40,797 nt of DNA from UBA2144 sp964506185 (GCA_964506185.1 CAZDKL010000012.1:1-40797), one strand, 5' to 3'. Numbered from the stretch's first letter, positions 1-9,339 are shown. Numbers and translations are program-made. Notes: generated by a model from the letters alone, not told the origin.

Positions 1-46
1 ATGTCTAGAGATGCCTGAAACCCCATTTTCTGCGCTAGCTGGGTAG

Positions 47-1702
47 TCATTTTTTGCAATATACAATTTCGGGTCTGTCGGGCGAATAGGTGGTAAATAT
101 GGCATCTGAGCATTTATCGCATTTTCTCTCCCAAAGCTTGCGCGGATTTCTGAGCTCCATCCTCCTCTTATGTCTTTCATCGGGATGAAGATGTGGAATC
201 GGAAGCTTCATCTTTCTGTAGAATTCAAGCTCTTGTTTAACGATCCTGAAGGGTCGCTTGGTTTCTTCACACTTGATTGCCCAGTTAAGTACGTCATCCG
301 GAATGTCATTGATAGACTCAGGTAACTGCTCAGCAGGAATTATCTTTTCAACCTTAGGGATTTCATCTTTCTTCTCTCTCCATTTCCAGCCTTTCAATTC
401 AACTTCCTCCTTTCCTAACGGGAAATAATCCTGCGCAAGAGTTTCATTGTATTCATATGGACTGATTGAGGTTGGGAAAAATTCTCCCCACTCTTTGGTT
501 TCCTGAAGATGAGAAATTATTTTTGGAGCGAGCTCCATGTATTCTTCTTTTTTGTAAGGCTTATTTAGAATCCAATATTCCTGTTGATTATGGAGCGCAT
601 CACAACCAAAACAATTACCCGTGTAGAAACACGAGAAAAGATAATACGAATGGGAAGATCCTGCCGCGCAAAAACTGAAGGCTGACATAAAGCTCTTGTC
701 TCCTGCAGTACACAGCTCATAGCAAAGTTCTATTCCCAAATCATGCATAGTTAAATCCATTGAATCTTTAACATCTTCGCACTCAAACAAGTATTTAGAA
801 TCTTCTATCTTAAAACAATTACTGCATTTGATCGCATTATTGCAATCAAACAAATAATCGCCTGTAGATTCGAAACAATTAACTTGTATCTGTGCGCGCT
901 TTGGAATGGTCTTATTGAACTCCTGAAACTCTTCGTGCAGATCCTCAGGTGATTTGCCTGAATACTCATCGATAATCTTTTTGTACTCCTCCTCACTTAC
1001 CTTCTTATTCTTAAAGTTAAATTTGGCGCTATTAAGCCCGCTGCACATAAAACAATTCTGCAAATTGCTACAATCGCTTAGGTAACTGCTATCGGAACAA
1101 TTTCTGCAATTTATTAGATGATGAGATGAGTAACAATTATCGGAGTAACTTGAATCAGCAACCAACTCGCATTTATTTAAAGTATTATTATCAGCACATT
1201 GATTGCAGTACTGGCTCTTGCGCGTGTAAAAACAATTCTCTGAAGAAAACGTTCCGGGGCACATATAACAACTCTTACAAAAAGCGGTTATATGGCTAAA
1301 CTCGCAGTTTTCGTTATTTAGTTGGAAAGCAGCCATCTTTGGTACCTTGATCATTAACTCATTAAACTGATCAAAGAAGGGGCGCGAGAAGTCAAAGTCC
1401 TGAGCATAATCGGATGGATCCCAATTATCGGACCACCAGCAATCACGGCAATAAATCGTGTATGGACTTTCCATTGGGATGGATGCAATTACCGGCTTTT
1501 TGCACTTTGCACACGTGTGATTATGCAAATTCCGCTCATTTCTAAACGTAAGCCTCCTCCTAAGCCTGCAATCCGGGCAATGAGTGGGGGGCGGAATGGA
1601 GTATTTCTGATCGCTGTAAATAGGGGAGATTTTGTCATAAAACTCCAGATCTCCGTCAGTTATCTCGTACTGTAAGCCGCATTGGGTGCAGGATTTATTC
1701 AA
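47..1702 (-). CDS. Cys-rich multi-zinc-ribbon protein (C-terminus probably disrupted)
   Basis: 551 aa. The N-terminus has zinc-ribbon pairs CTQC (about 5-8), CPDC (42-45), CAKC (64-67) and CRDC (85-88). The middle (about 130-380) is a run of degenerate units rich in NCF, CxxC and SSYSDNC motifs that looks solenoid-like. The C-terminus has one CDKC pair and a lone final Cys. I recognise the architecture as a CPR family often labelled treble-clef or caib/baif-like zinc protein; the function is unknown. The start is TTG: the upstream in-frame codons run into TAA, and a perfect TATAAT lies 8 nt before the TTG (1711-1716), which fits a leaderless message. The stop TGA falls where the family normally has the last zinc-ligand Cys, so the gene may be frameshifted or mutated here. 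The promoter sits in the gap after the 1729-4788 gene. Confidence 0.8.
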   Translation of the reverse strand: MNKSCTQCGLQYEITDGDLEFYDKISPIYSDQKYSIPPPTHCPDCRLRRRLTFRNERNLHNHTCAKCKKPVIASIPMESPYTIYCRDCWWSDNWDPSDYAQDFDFSRPFFDQFNELMIKVPKMAAFQLNNENCEFSHITAFCKSCYMCPGTFSSENCFYTRKSQYCNQCADNNTLNKCELVADSSYSDNCYSSHHLINCRNCSDSSYLSDCSNLQNCFMCSGLNSAKFNFKNKKVSEEEYKKIIDEYSGKSPEDLHEEFQEFNKTIPKRAQIQVNCFESTGDYLFDCNNAIKCSNCFKIEDSKYLFECEDVKDSMDLTMHDLGIELCYELCTAGDKSFMSAFSFCAAGSSHSYYLFSCFYTGNCFGCDALHNQQEYWILNKPYKKEEYMELAPKIISHLQETKEWGEFFPTSISPYEYNETLAQDYFPLGKEEVELKGWKWREKKDEIPKVEKIIPAEQLPESINDIPDDVLNWAIKCEETKRPFRIVKQELEFYRKMKLPIPHLHPDERHKRRMELRNPRKLWERKCDKCSDAIFTTYSPDRPEIVYCKK

Positions 1703-1710
1703 GGACTGAC

Positions 1711-1716
1711 ATTATA
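1711..1716 (-). promoter_or_regulatory. -10 box for the zinc-ribbon gene
   Basis: Reads TATAAT on the minus strand, 8 nt before the TTG start. No convincing -35 and no Shine-Dalgarno are seen, so the transcript would begin at or within a base or two of the start codon. Confidence 0.5.
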
Positions 1717-1728
1717 CCCCAATTCTCA

Positions 1729-4700
1729 CTACGGTGTTGTTGTCTCGAAGTTTAGATTGATGAATCCTGCATCGGCGTTTCCAGTGCTGTTTGATACCAT
1801 CTTCACGGCAATCGTTATATACGATCCTTTTGTATATGTTCCCGAAGCATCAGGTCCTGTGATCGTTGCAGTAGTCCAGCTTGTATTTGCCAAATCATTT
1901 CCTCCTGTTAGAGCAATTTCGGTTCCTCCTGTGTCATACAAGCGCATGGTTACGAAGTTATTATCGGTGCTTGCATGCGTTGTCCTGTACCTGAATTGGA
2001 TTGGGCGAGCAGAGTCCCACTGCTTGAAGTTATCAGGAATTCTAACTCTAACTGAAATCCAATATTCTTGAAGCGCTGCCTTTGTACTTGCCCATCTGTA
2101 GAAGTTCTCGTTGTTTGTTTCGTCGTAGTCGTAGCTCATCTGCCCGATTGTGGTTGCTATAGCACCACTCTCGAAGTAAACAGCGTTAGGATATTCAGGA
2201 CTGATAGCCACAACACCTCCGCTTCCAAGACCCAATACGGCTCCGCTCCAAACAACATTACCGGCACCATCAGTTGTAAGTACCTGACCTCTTGTACCAT
2301 CCGCAGTTGGGAAAGTAATAGTGTCTCCTAACGTAAGAGCTCCCTTCAATGAAGTTGTTCCTTCAATAGACAATGAACCGGAGGCTGCTACATTTCCTGA
2401 AGTTACAAAATTATCCGAACCCGCAGTCCAATCGATATGTTCATCTGCTACAAAATTAGTCAGGGTGTCATGGTCCACAGCATCTCCGCCTCCGCTTGCG
2501 TGCTCAGAAGCATGAGTTTCTTCTTCCAAGTCGGCTGTGATATCTGTACCTCCATTTTGTCCTAAATCAGACAAGAGTTCAGCGGAACTTCTCCAAACAA
2601 AGTTGGTTCCGGTACTGTCGTATTGCAACCAATCCCCATCTGCTGCTGCATTATCAGCATCCAAATCCGGTTCGACAATCAAGCCATCTGTAATAGCTGT
2701 TGCAGTTCCAATTCCCAAGTCTGCCTTACTGTGCCACTCGAAGTCTCCTGTAGTAGATTCATATGTAAGAATGTCTTCATCTGATGCACTGTCTACAGCC
2801 TTAATATCTTCTTCCAAAATGATATCATTCGCCAATTCTCCCTCTGCAATGTCAGCAGCAATACCGGCCGATACATCCGATATGCTATGCCATTCAAAAT
2901 CTCCTGTAGTGGATTCATAGGTTAGAAAGTCTTCATCTGATGCAGAATCGACGGCCTTAAGATCTCCTTCAACGATGACATCATCTGTCAAAGATCCTTC
3001 TGTTACAGTTGCCTGTGCTCCAATATCACTGAGTGTTTCTGATGCGCTCCTCCATGTGAAGTTAGTACCTGTCGAATCATACTGCAAGAAGTCTCCATCA
3101 GCTGCTGCAACATCCGCATCCAAATCCGGCTCTACGATCAATCCATCGGTAATGGCTGTTGCCGTTCCAATTCCTAAGTCAGCTGCACTGTGCCATTCAA
3201 AATCACCTGTTGTAGATTCATACGTGAATATATCTTCATCAGACGCACTATCAACAGCCTTCAAGTCTCCTTCAACGATAGTATCATCTGTCAAAGCACC
3301 TTCGGTTATAGTTACTGTTGTGCCGAATGTGGTAACACCTTGAAAACTAGCTGTACCATCAACCGACAAAGATCCGGATGACTGCAACATATCCTGTGCA
3401 TGAACAGTCAAACCTGATGAAGTTCCTGTAATTTCAAGAGAAGTACCAGAGAAGGTGTTTGAAAGTGAGAAGAATGAACTACCCAACTCAAGTCCTTGCC
3501 CTGCTTTAAAGGATGTACCTCCGTCATCACTTCCCCATGTTACATTTCCACTTGCATCTGACTTAAGCACTTGATTATTGGAACCTCTTGCTGTTGGAAG
3601 TACATAAGTTGTTGCTCCGTCTCCAAATGTAACCGCCCCCTTAATATTTGCAGTACTTTCCACAACCAAAGTTCCACTAGTAGTCACATTACCTTCAACT
3701 GACAAAGTTCCAGATGCGGCCAAATTGCCTTCTGTGCTGATTGCTCCAGAAGCATTCAATTTACCAAAGAAAAATGCATTTTGATCGACATTCAAAGTGG
3801 TTCCTGACATGCTTCCGGTTGTTTTGAAGTTATCAGAAGCAGCGGTCCAATCTATGTGCTCATTGGCAGCAAAATTAGTCAGGGTGTCATGATCCACAGC
3901 ATCTCCGCCTCCACTTGCGTGTTCAGAAGCATGAGTCTCTTCTTCCAAATCAGCTGTGATATCTGTACCAGCATTTTGTCCTACGTCAGACAAAAGCTCT
4001 GCTGAGCTTCTCCATACAAAGTTGGTACCAGTACTGTCGTATTGCAACCAATCTCCATCAGCTGCAGCATTATCAGCATCCAAGTCCGGTTCTACAATTA
4101 AGCCATCTGTAATTGACGTAGCAGTTCCAATTCCCATTTCTGCCGCGCTGTGCCATTCAAATCCTGTACCTTCGAATGTAAGAATGTCTTCGTCTGATGC
4201 GCTGTCGGTCGCATCCAGATCCGCTTCATCGATCACACCATCCGTAATTGTACCGTCTGCATCCAAGTCACCTGCAGCCCCAAAGTCTCCTGACTCTGGT
4301 ACGTCATCTTGATCCTCCCATGTAACACTTCCGTCTCCTGCAGTTCTAAGTACTTGGTTGGCAGAACCATCAGCTGTTGGAAAAGTATATTTAGTCAATC
4401 CATCTCCAAACGTTACAGCTCCTTGGAGTGACGAAATTCCATCAACTTTAAGTGCTCCACTAGTAGTTAAAGCTCCAGAAGCCGAGATAGATCCTGTGGC
4501 CGTAAGATTTCCTCCCACATTTACATTTCTTGTGAATTGGAATCGATTTTCGTCTATCATCCACATGAGCTTCTTATCGATATCTCCAAATCTAAGTTCT
4601 CTATCTGAGGTTCCATCACCTTCGTCAATTTGCTGAAAAGACTCAGTATTAACAAGTAATGTGGGATTCCAACTTGATACTGCTTCTGCTGTTCCTGCGA

Positions 4701-4788
4701 TACTCATTGCAAACACAAAGACCAGAACCATCGGAATTCCACGTCTGATGATCGTCTTGATTGCCTTAGTATTAGCGATATATCGCAT
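1729..4788 (-). CDS. Large repetitive tail-fibre-like surface protein
   Basis: 1019 aa, exported. The basic N-terminus and hydrophobic stretch (about 18-36, ending AGTAEA) form a signal peptide. The body consists of short beta-type units (SGTLSVEG, GAVTFGD, NQVLRTAGDGSVTW) like those in phage tail fibres and trimeric adhesins. Larger units follow: a block of about 110 residues at 217-326 recurs almost unchanged at about 694-804, and a unit around DSASDEDILTYESTTGDFEW occurs three times, with a fourth diverged copy near 195. Residues about 870-1019 form a separate beta domain shared with the neighbouring 627-aa protein (WASTKAALQEYW against WSSSRSTLNDYD). The promoter has TATAAT at 4815-4820 and a leader of about 20 nt without Shine-Dalgarno. 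The likely role is a cell-surface fibre or adhesin; the ligand is unknown. Long ORFs on the other strand are shadows of the repeats. Confidence 0.85.
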   Translation of the reverse strand: MRYIANTKAIKTIIRRGIPMVLVFVFAMSIAGTAEAVSSWNPTLLVNTESFQQIDEGDGTSDRELRFGDIDKKLMWMIDENRFQFTRNVNVGGNLTATGSISASGALTTSGALKVDGISSLQGAVTFGDGLTKYTFPTADGSANQVLRTAGDGSVTWEDQDDVPESGDFGAAGDLDADGTITDGVIDEADLDATDSASDEDILTFEGTGFEWHSAAEMGIGTATSITDGLIVEPDLDADNAAADGDWLQYDSTGTNFVWRSSAELLSDVGQNAGTDITADLEEETHASEHASGGGDAVDHDTLTNFAANEHIDWTAASDNFKTTGSMSGTTLNVDQNAFFFGKLNASGAISTEGNLAASGTLSVEGNVTTSGTLVVESTANIKGAVTFGDGATTYVLPTARGSNNQVLKSDASGNVTWGSDDGGTSFKAGQGLELGSSFFSLSNTFSGTSLEITGTSSGLTVHAQDMLQSSGSLSVDGTASFQGVTTFGTTVTITEGALTDDTIVEGDLKAVDSASDEDIFTYESTTGDFEWHSAADLGIGTATAITDGLIVEPDLDADVAAADGDFLQYDSTGTNFTWRSASETLSDIGAQATVTEGSLTDDVIVEGDLKAVDSASDEDFLTYESTTGDFEWHSISDVSAGIAADIAEGELANDIILEEDIKAVDSASDEDILTYESTTGDFEWHSKADLGIGTATAITDGLIVEPDLDADNAAADGDWLQYDSTGTNFVWRSSAELLSDLGQNGGTDITADLEEETHASEHASGGGDAVDHDTLTNFVADEHIDWTAGSDNFVTSGNVAASGSLSIEGTTSLKGALTLGDTITFPTADGTRGQVLTTDGAGNVVWSGAVLGLGSGGVVAISPEYPNAVYFESGAIATTIGQMSYDYDETNNENFYRWASTKAALQEYWISVRVRIPDNFKQWDSARPIQFRYRTTHASTDNNFVTMRLYDTGGTEIALTGGNDLANTSWTTATITGPDASGTYTKGSYITIAVKMVSNSTGNADAGFINLNFETTTP

Positions 4789-4814
4789 GAGTTGTGTTTT
4801 TATTTATTCTCACT

Positions 4815-4820
4815 ATTATA
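4815..4820 (-). promoter_or_regulatory. -10 box of the 1019-aa surface protein gene
   Basis: TATAAT on the minus strand within the 12-mer TGTTATAATAGT. The same 12-mer precedes the sortase gene at 16255-16266, and both genes have a copy of the same upstream element. The -35 is weak here. Confidence 0.5.
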
Positions 4821-4904
4821 ACAAAATTTGGACTTTAAGTCCTTTCTATGGAGTTGACAAAGCATCTAAATATTATGGCTGTCAAATGTTCAGGCTACTT
4901 GTCA

Positions 4905-5069
4905 TTCCGCTTGGGAGCGGAACGTCTTACGGGGCTGATTCAAGCCTAAAAGTAAGGTGTGCAAAAAGTTTATACAAGAAGAGGTATTGACTGTAGATTT
5001 AACCGTGACACCATATGTAACTGACTGCCCGCCCACCCGAAGTCAACCCACCCCGTGAGGGGGCGGGTG
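4905..5069. repeat. Duplicated upstream element, copy 1
   Basis: The 313-bp gap between the two surface-protein genes holds this element. It begins with the hairpin TTCCGC/GCGGAA (4905-4922). It continues with 103 bp (4967-5069) that match 16413-16515 at 102 of 103 positions, and ends in a GC-rich stem (CCCC-GTGA-GGGG). On the minus strand it lies upstream of the 1019-aa gene. It could be a regulatory element, a small RNA or a MITE-like repeat; see findings. Confidence 0.85.
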
Positions 5070-5101
5070 CGTCTTAAAGCTATTTTGATTAACTCATCAG
5101 C

Positions 5102-6985
5102 CTATTCAGACAACAATTCAACATACTTCAATTTAACCTTCCCCACATGCATAGAATTATCATCCTTAGCAGACAATCTAAGCCTGATCAGTGAACCTGA
5201 TCCAGCTGTCCACGTAGGCGTTCCTCCGAAAGTAAGCTTAGTTGTTGTCCAGCCAGTTGATACTAAGCTAGAGCTATCTCCTGTTAATGTTACTGAGTTG
5301 CTTTCTGAGTCGAATACTGCGATATCCAACGTATTATCTGCCTGATCAGCAGAAGAAGACTTATATGAAACCGTCATATGATTGCCTGACCACCTTACAA
5401 AGTCTTCAGGAAGTGTGAAATTGAGAAGTACATCATAGTCATTAAGCGTGCTTCTGGAGCTTGACCATTGATATGAGTTCATCAGGTTGCCTCCTGAATG
5501 ATTAATCTTAAGCTGGCCAACATTATTTGAGCCATCGCCCTGATATGAAGCTCCCTCATACTCGGGGGTAAATATTTTTCTAACAGTTCTTTCAGAATTA
5601 TTTATATTGAACAACCTATTGTCAGTGACTGTCGAAATGTCTCCACTTGCTGCGACAACTGTTGCCAGCGGAATATACATATGATCTGTCGGGAATCCAG
5701 TTGTATTTATCGTCAGTCCTCCCGTACTAAAGTACACATAGTTTGTTGCATCATCAGTAACACTATTTCCTGTAGATCCTGCATATGTAGTAATTGAACC
5801 ACCAAGCATGTAGTCCCCTCCTGCAACATCAGCAGTTAGTCCGCCACCACTACTGGTCTTTAGGTGATAATCGTCCTCTGAGCTTGCAAGTGACGAAATA
5901 TCTACACCGTTAATAAGTCCTCCAACAGTCAACGTCCCACCAATAGTGGCATTAGATTCAACAGCCAAAACTCCACTTGAAGAGATGTTTCCAGTTATTC
6001 TTAAATCATCAGAAAACTCAAACTCATGCTCGGTGTTTAAGAATTTGAGCGTCTCCTGCCCAAGAGTATTGCCAAACACTATCACAGAATCTTTAGCGGC
6101 ATTTTCTCGATTTATTACAACACCACTCTCTGTTGCTATGGTTCCCGATGCTGTTAAGCCTCCGGTTGCAGTAAGCTGACCACCTACTCTAAGTGCATTG
6201 TTAAATGAGAACACGTTGTTTGTAACATCATAAGATAGTCTCTTCTTAAGCGCAGACCCGAATATAAATGATATCTCTCCGCTTGAAACTGAGTCATCTG
6301 AATCCAAGGTAAACGAATCCTTATTAGTTCCTCCGGGTACTGAACTTATAGAGAGCAGTCCTCCAGTTTGAAGAACAGGAATTGATCCGCTAGCAGTACC
6401 AGTATCCCTGCCGTCTAACAAATCAGCATTCAAAGCAAAAGGAACTGAAAGTAGCGGTGCCCGATCTATGGAAGCATTCGACGTATCTTTATCCAATAGT
6501 TCGTAGGCTGTATTAGCCGAAGCTGAAGCCTTTACCTCTACCTGCAAATGAAGACTTGATAATACTGAATCTGATAAAGATGAAAAATCTGGAAGAGTTG
6601 TACCGGTACCCAAGTCCACCGTAAAGTACCCCTCGCTATTTGGAGTTAACGTAAATACTTCGTTCCAGTCAGCATAGTTTGAAGCTCCTATGTTGATCGA
6701 ACCTGTTGCAGTCACATCTCCTGTTATCGAATCTGAGCTTGTCCAAAAACTGAATCTGACCGAGACTTCGGAAGTGACTGCATCACCGTTAGCATCCAGA
6801 AGGTGTCCGTTGTATACAAGTTTTGTAGGAGCTGTTTGCTTTGCATATGCATTAGTAACTCCTAAAGTAATGAATCCAAAGAAACATACGATTCCGAGGA
6901 TTCCGAGGCAAACAGATGATCTTCGGTTACCTCGGATTCTTCGGTTTCCTTTCCCAGAGCCAATATTGAAATCATTTATATTCAT
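5102..6985 (-). CDS. Tail-fibre-like surface protein, paralogue of the 1019-aa protein
   Basis: 627 aa. A long basic N-region and hydrophobic core (about 24-48, ending NAYA) form a signal peptide. Residues about 50-190 resemble the N-terminal domain of collagen/tail-fibre-type bacterial surface proteins (LVYNGHLLDANGDAV, ending SVPFALNADLLDG). The middle has short fibre-type beta units (VGGQLTATGGLTASG). The C-terminal 160 residues match the C-terminal domain of the 1019-aa protein. The ATG overlaps the stop of the upstream gene in an ATGA, so the two are translationally coupled. The likely role is a surface fibre exposed together with its paralogue; the target is unknown. Confidence 0.85.
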   Translation of the reverse strand: MNINDFNIGSGKGNRRIRGNRRSSVCLGILGIVCFFGFITLGVTNAYAKQTAPTKLVYNGHLLDANGDAVTSEVSVRFSFWTSSDSITGDVTATGSINIGASNYADWNEVFTLTPNSEGYFTVDLGTGTTLPDFSSLSDSVLSSLHLQVEVKASASANTAYELLDKDTSNASIDRAPLLSVPFALNADLLDGRDTGTASGSIPVLQTGGLLSISSVPGGTNKDSFTLDSDDSVSSGEISFIFGSALKKRLSYDVTNNVFSFNNALRVGGQLTATGGLTASGTIATESGVVINRENAAKDSVIVFGNTLGQETLKFLNTEHEFEFSDDLRITGNISSSGVLAVESNATIGGTLTVGGLINGVDISSLASSEDDYHLKTSSGGGLTADVAGGDYMLGGSITTYAGSTGNSVTDDATNYVYFSTGGLTINTTGFPTDHMYIPLATVVAASGDISTVTDNRLFNINNSERTVRKIFTPEYEGASYQGDGSNNVGQLKINHSGGNLMNSYQWSSSRSTLNDYDVLLNFTLPEDFVRWSGNHMTVSYKSSSADQADNTLDIAVFDSESNSVTLTGDSSSLVSTGWTTTKLTFGGTPTWTAGSGSLIRLRLSAKDDNSMHVGKVKLKYVELLSE

Positions 6986-7746
6986 TTCTTAAGAAACTTC
7001 AAAGGAACTTTTGAAAGCAATAATTGGAACGCCATCAGGAAACAAAGTGCAGATACTGCCTGTGTTAGCATCAGAGTTACCTGAAGAGTTCTACTTCTTT
7101 CGATGATTTGAGCTGCCTCATGCGTGAGGACTTCTTCTTTTATAACAATATATTCAACCTTTCTATCCGGCTCAGTTTTATAGAAATAGTGTAAGGGAGC
7201 AAGTCTCCTTTCTCCTCGCGGATACCCAACTCCATCATCGTAAATCGTCTTGGCATCAGATGGAACAAAATCGATATCAGAAAAAGGATCATCAGTAACA
7301 ACTGCGTCATCTGTTTTGTCTTCATCACCCGCAACCGGAGCTGCAGGCTTATCCGGCTCCTCATCATCAGGTGGTTCTGATGGATCAACTCCTGGAACAG
7401 GGCGAGTAGTTCCTTGGCCTCTGTGTCCACCGCCACCACCTCCAGAACCTTCCTCCTCCTCTTCTTCCTCTTCTTCTGTAGTGGGAGGAGGAGTGGCAGC
7501 TGCAGCTGCTGGAGAAGCAGTTACTATCTGAAAGCTGTTACTTGTAAGCGGCTTCGCACTCCATGTAACTCCATCTTCATTTAGCATAAATGAGTCTGAT
7601 TCGGAGGCTCCCCTTTCTCCATACTGAGGTGCCTCGTGATAGAGCTTAAATGAGGCACTTTCCTCAGCATTAGAGATTCGAGGGATTGCTCCCAGTATCA
7701 GTATTGGGAGCAAAATCAGGCCTTTTTTGATAATTTTTATATACAT
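6982..7746 (-). CDS. Membrane-anchored exported protein with acidic/Gly linker
   Basis: 254 aa. Signal peptide at about 1-27 (ending SNA). A short domain follows (about 28-75, ASFKLYHEAPQYGERG and SESDSFMLNEDG). Next is a low-complexity linker of Pro, nine Glu and six Gly, then a charged region. One transmembrane helix lies near the end (about 222-245) with a basic tail. This fits a protein tethered to the membrane by its C-terminus. No LPXTG motif is present. It is the first gene of a two-gene unit and its stop overlaps the next start (ATGA). A TAAAAT box lies 14 nt upstream of the ATG. I recognise no function; the context suggests help in displaying the fibre protein. Confidence 0.75.
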   Translation of the reverse strand: MYIKIIKKGLILLPILILGAIPRISNAEESASFKLYHEAPQYGERGASESDSFMLNEDGVTWSAKPLTSNSFQIVTASPAAAAATPPPTTEEEEEEEEEGSGGGGGGHRGQGTTRPVPGVDPSEPPDDEEPDKPAAPVAGDEDKTDDAVVTDDPFSDIDFVPSDAKTIYDDGVGYPRGERRLAPLHYFYKTEPDRKVEYIVIKEEVLTHEAAQIIERSRTLQVTLMLTQAVSALCFLMAFQLLLSKVPLKFLKK

Positions 7747-7861
7747 GTTGCAGATATGTTATTTTACCATATTTTAGACAAATAGTCGATATCTTCATAA
7801 TATAGCTTTTACAGCAGATATAGGCATCTGTTAGTCTTATGAAACTCTCCCTCAACCAAAT

Positions 7862-8890
7862 ATGATTTCATCAAGAATTACGCTTAGAATCGCTGCATTC
7901 ACAGCCTCATTGGCTTTTGCGGCACCTGTATTTGCTCAACTTCCTCAGTCTTTCAGAGATGTGCCTCCAGATCACCTCGTGTATCAAGCAGCTGAATATC
8001 TGAGAAGTCAGCAGATAATTAAGGGATATGAAGATGGTACTTTTAAGCCGGATAAACAGGTCAACAGAGCAGAAGCACTCAAGATCATAATTGCTCCGCT
8101 AATAGAACAGGCAGCCTTAGATCAGGTTAAGGAGACTCCTTTCACAGACGTTCCAACAGACGCATGGTTTATGCCATATGTTGAAGCTGCGAGGCAGAAT
8201 AATATTATCGACGGCCCACCAGAAAAGACTGCATTCAATGGAGGCAATGCAATAATTACTGCTGAGTTTTTAAAGATTATGCAATTAGCCAATAAAATCG
8301 ATCCGACAATCTTTCTTGGCGAGTTAAACATTCCTCTTTCTACAGACGTGGCTGATGTTAATGCTTGGTTCTACCCTTACATACGTTATGCGTTTGCTTC
8401 TTCAATGATAATGATTAATCAAGATGGACTTATTCATCCTGATTATCAACTAACTCGCGGTGACACTGCGCTTTTGATGTATCGTTTTATGATGTACCAG
8501 CAAGAACGCAGAACTCAGGCGCTACTCTCCGAAGCTGAGCAGGAAATGATCATTACTCTTTCTATGCTGGACCAGGGAAACATAACTCAAGCAGAATTTG
8601 CTGCTAACAGATCGTTAATTGCCGCACGCGGAGCGCATGCTAAGCGCTCTGAAGAGCCTATTGTTAAAGGAGCAGTAAAGATTACTGAAGCATTTGTTGA
8701 ATTGACCAAGGGATATAGGAAAGGATCAGAAGAAAAGTATGATGATGTAGTTACACACTGCGGCAATGCATGGAATCTTGCATCCAGAGCAAAAGAGCTT
8801 AGTCCGAATTTACTAACAATAGCAGATCAAGTTCAGAGTATCGCAAAAAGAATGGCAGATAGTGCGCGCACTTTACAAACTGGGCAATGA
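7862..8890 (+). CDS. S-layer homology (SLH) domain protein
   Basis: 342 aa. Signal peptide about 1-25 (ends PVFA). Three SLH domains follow: about 30-75 (FRDVPPDH, GYEDGTFKP, RAEALKII), about 92-135 (FTDVPTDAWFMPYV) and about 155-205 (AWFYPYIRYAF, LTRGDTALLMYRF). The rest is helical and unlike SLH. SLH domains bind secondary wall polymers, so the protein probably anchors to the wall and may link S-layer and envelope. It is divergently arranged to the surface-protein pair, 115 bp away. No Shine-Dalgarno is seen. The stop overlaps the next gene (ATGA), giving an unexpected operon with riboflavin kinase. Confidence 0.88.
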   Translation: MISSRITLRIAAFTASLAFAAPVFAQLPQSFRDVPPDHLVYQAAEYLRSQQIIKGYEDGTFKPDKQVNRAEALKIIIAPLIEQAALDQVKETPFTDVPTDAWFMPYVEAARQNNIIDGPPEKTAFNGGNAIITAEFLKIMQLANKIDPTIFLGELNIPLSTDVADVNAWFYPYIRYAFASSMIMINQDGLIHPDYQLTRGDTALLMYRFMMYQQERRTQALLSEAEQEMIITLSMLDQGNITQAEFAANRSLIAARGAHAKRSEEPIVKGAVKITEAFVELTKGYRKGSEEKYDDVVTHCGNAWNLASRAKELSPNLLTIADQVQSIAKRMADSARTLQTGQ

Positions 8891-9255
8891 GATTTGCAGC
8901 ACGAGTAATCACAGGTGCAGGACGCGGCAAAGGACTTGGCTTCCCAACTCTTAATCTGGAGCTTAGTGATATTCCCATTGAAGCTGATGAAGGTATTTAT
9001 GCAGGTAAAGCAATAGTTGAAAACTCCGAATACTTATCAGCTATTCATTATGGCCCACGACCTTTCTATAACGACTCAAAGGCATTTGAAGTCCATTTAA
9101 TCGATGTTGAATTGACTGAGCTGCCATCAGAAATTGAAGTCGAATTAATCGAGAGACTCAGAGATATTCAGGATTTTGAGAACGAAGAGGAGCTCAAGAA
9201 ACAGATATCGAGAGACATTGAAGAAACCTTGATTATTCTGGAAAACAATAAGTGA
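8887..9255 (+). CDS. Riboflavin kinase, stand-alone
   Basis: 122 aa, matching only the C-terminal flavokinase domain of bacterial RibF. It shows the GRGKGLGFPTLNL nucleotide-binding segment with the PT metal/substrate motif (about 13-25), a GIYAGKA strand, FEVHLIDVE with the catalytic Glu region, and the LRDIQDFENEEELKKQI tail. It should phosphorylate riboflavin to FMN. The N-terminal FMN adenylyltransferase half of the usual bifunctional enzyme is absent, so FAD would need another source. It overlaps the SLH gene by ATGA. Its TGA stop lies inside the first heptamer of the following repeat array. Confidence 0.85.
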   Translation: MRFAARVITGAGRGKGLGFPTLNLELSDIPIEADEGIYAGKAIVENSEYLSAIHYGPRPFYNDSKAFEVHLIDVELTELPSEIEVELIERLRDIQDFENEEELKKQISRDIEETLIILENNK

Positions 9256-9337
9256 ATAGTGAATAATGAATAGTGAATAGTGCAAATTCGCCAATAATTA
9301 TAAGTCACTATTAACTATTAACTTTTAACTATTCACT
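9252..9337. repeat. Heptamer inverted array (GTGAATA type)
   Basis: The left arm is about four GTGAATA-like units and the right arm is CACTATT/AACTATT/AACTTTT units ending TATTCAC; the arms are inverted copies. They form a long AT-rich hairpin between the riboflavin kinase and Mur ligase genes. The stop of the first gene is in the first unit and the next ATG starts 3 nt after the array. Confidence 0.85.
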
Positions 9338-9339
9338 AA

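Noticed and set aside
47..49. TGA read as glycine or selenocysteine
   Set aside because: TGA ends groL, SLH, riboflavin kinase and other genes cleanly; no SECIS-like hairpin follows.
2068..4636. Several plus-strand ORFs opposite the 1019-aa surface protein
   Set aside because: Shadows produced by the biased codons of the repeats; no start signals and they are repeated fragments of the same sequence.
1729..6985. Prophage tail-fibre cluster
   Set aside because: Both proteins have signal peptides and no other phage structural or replication gene is near.
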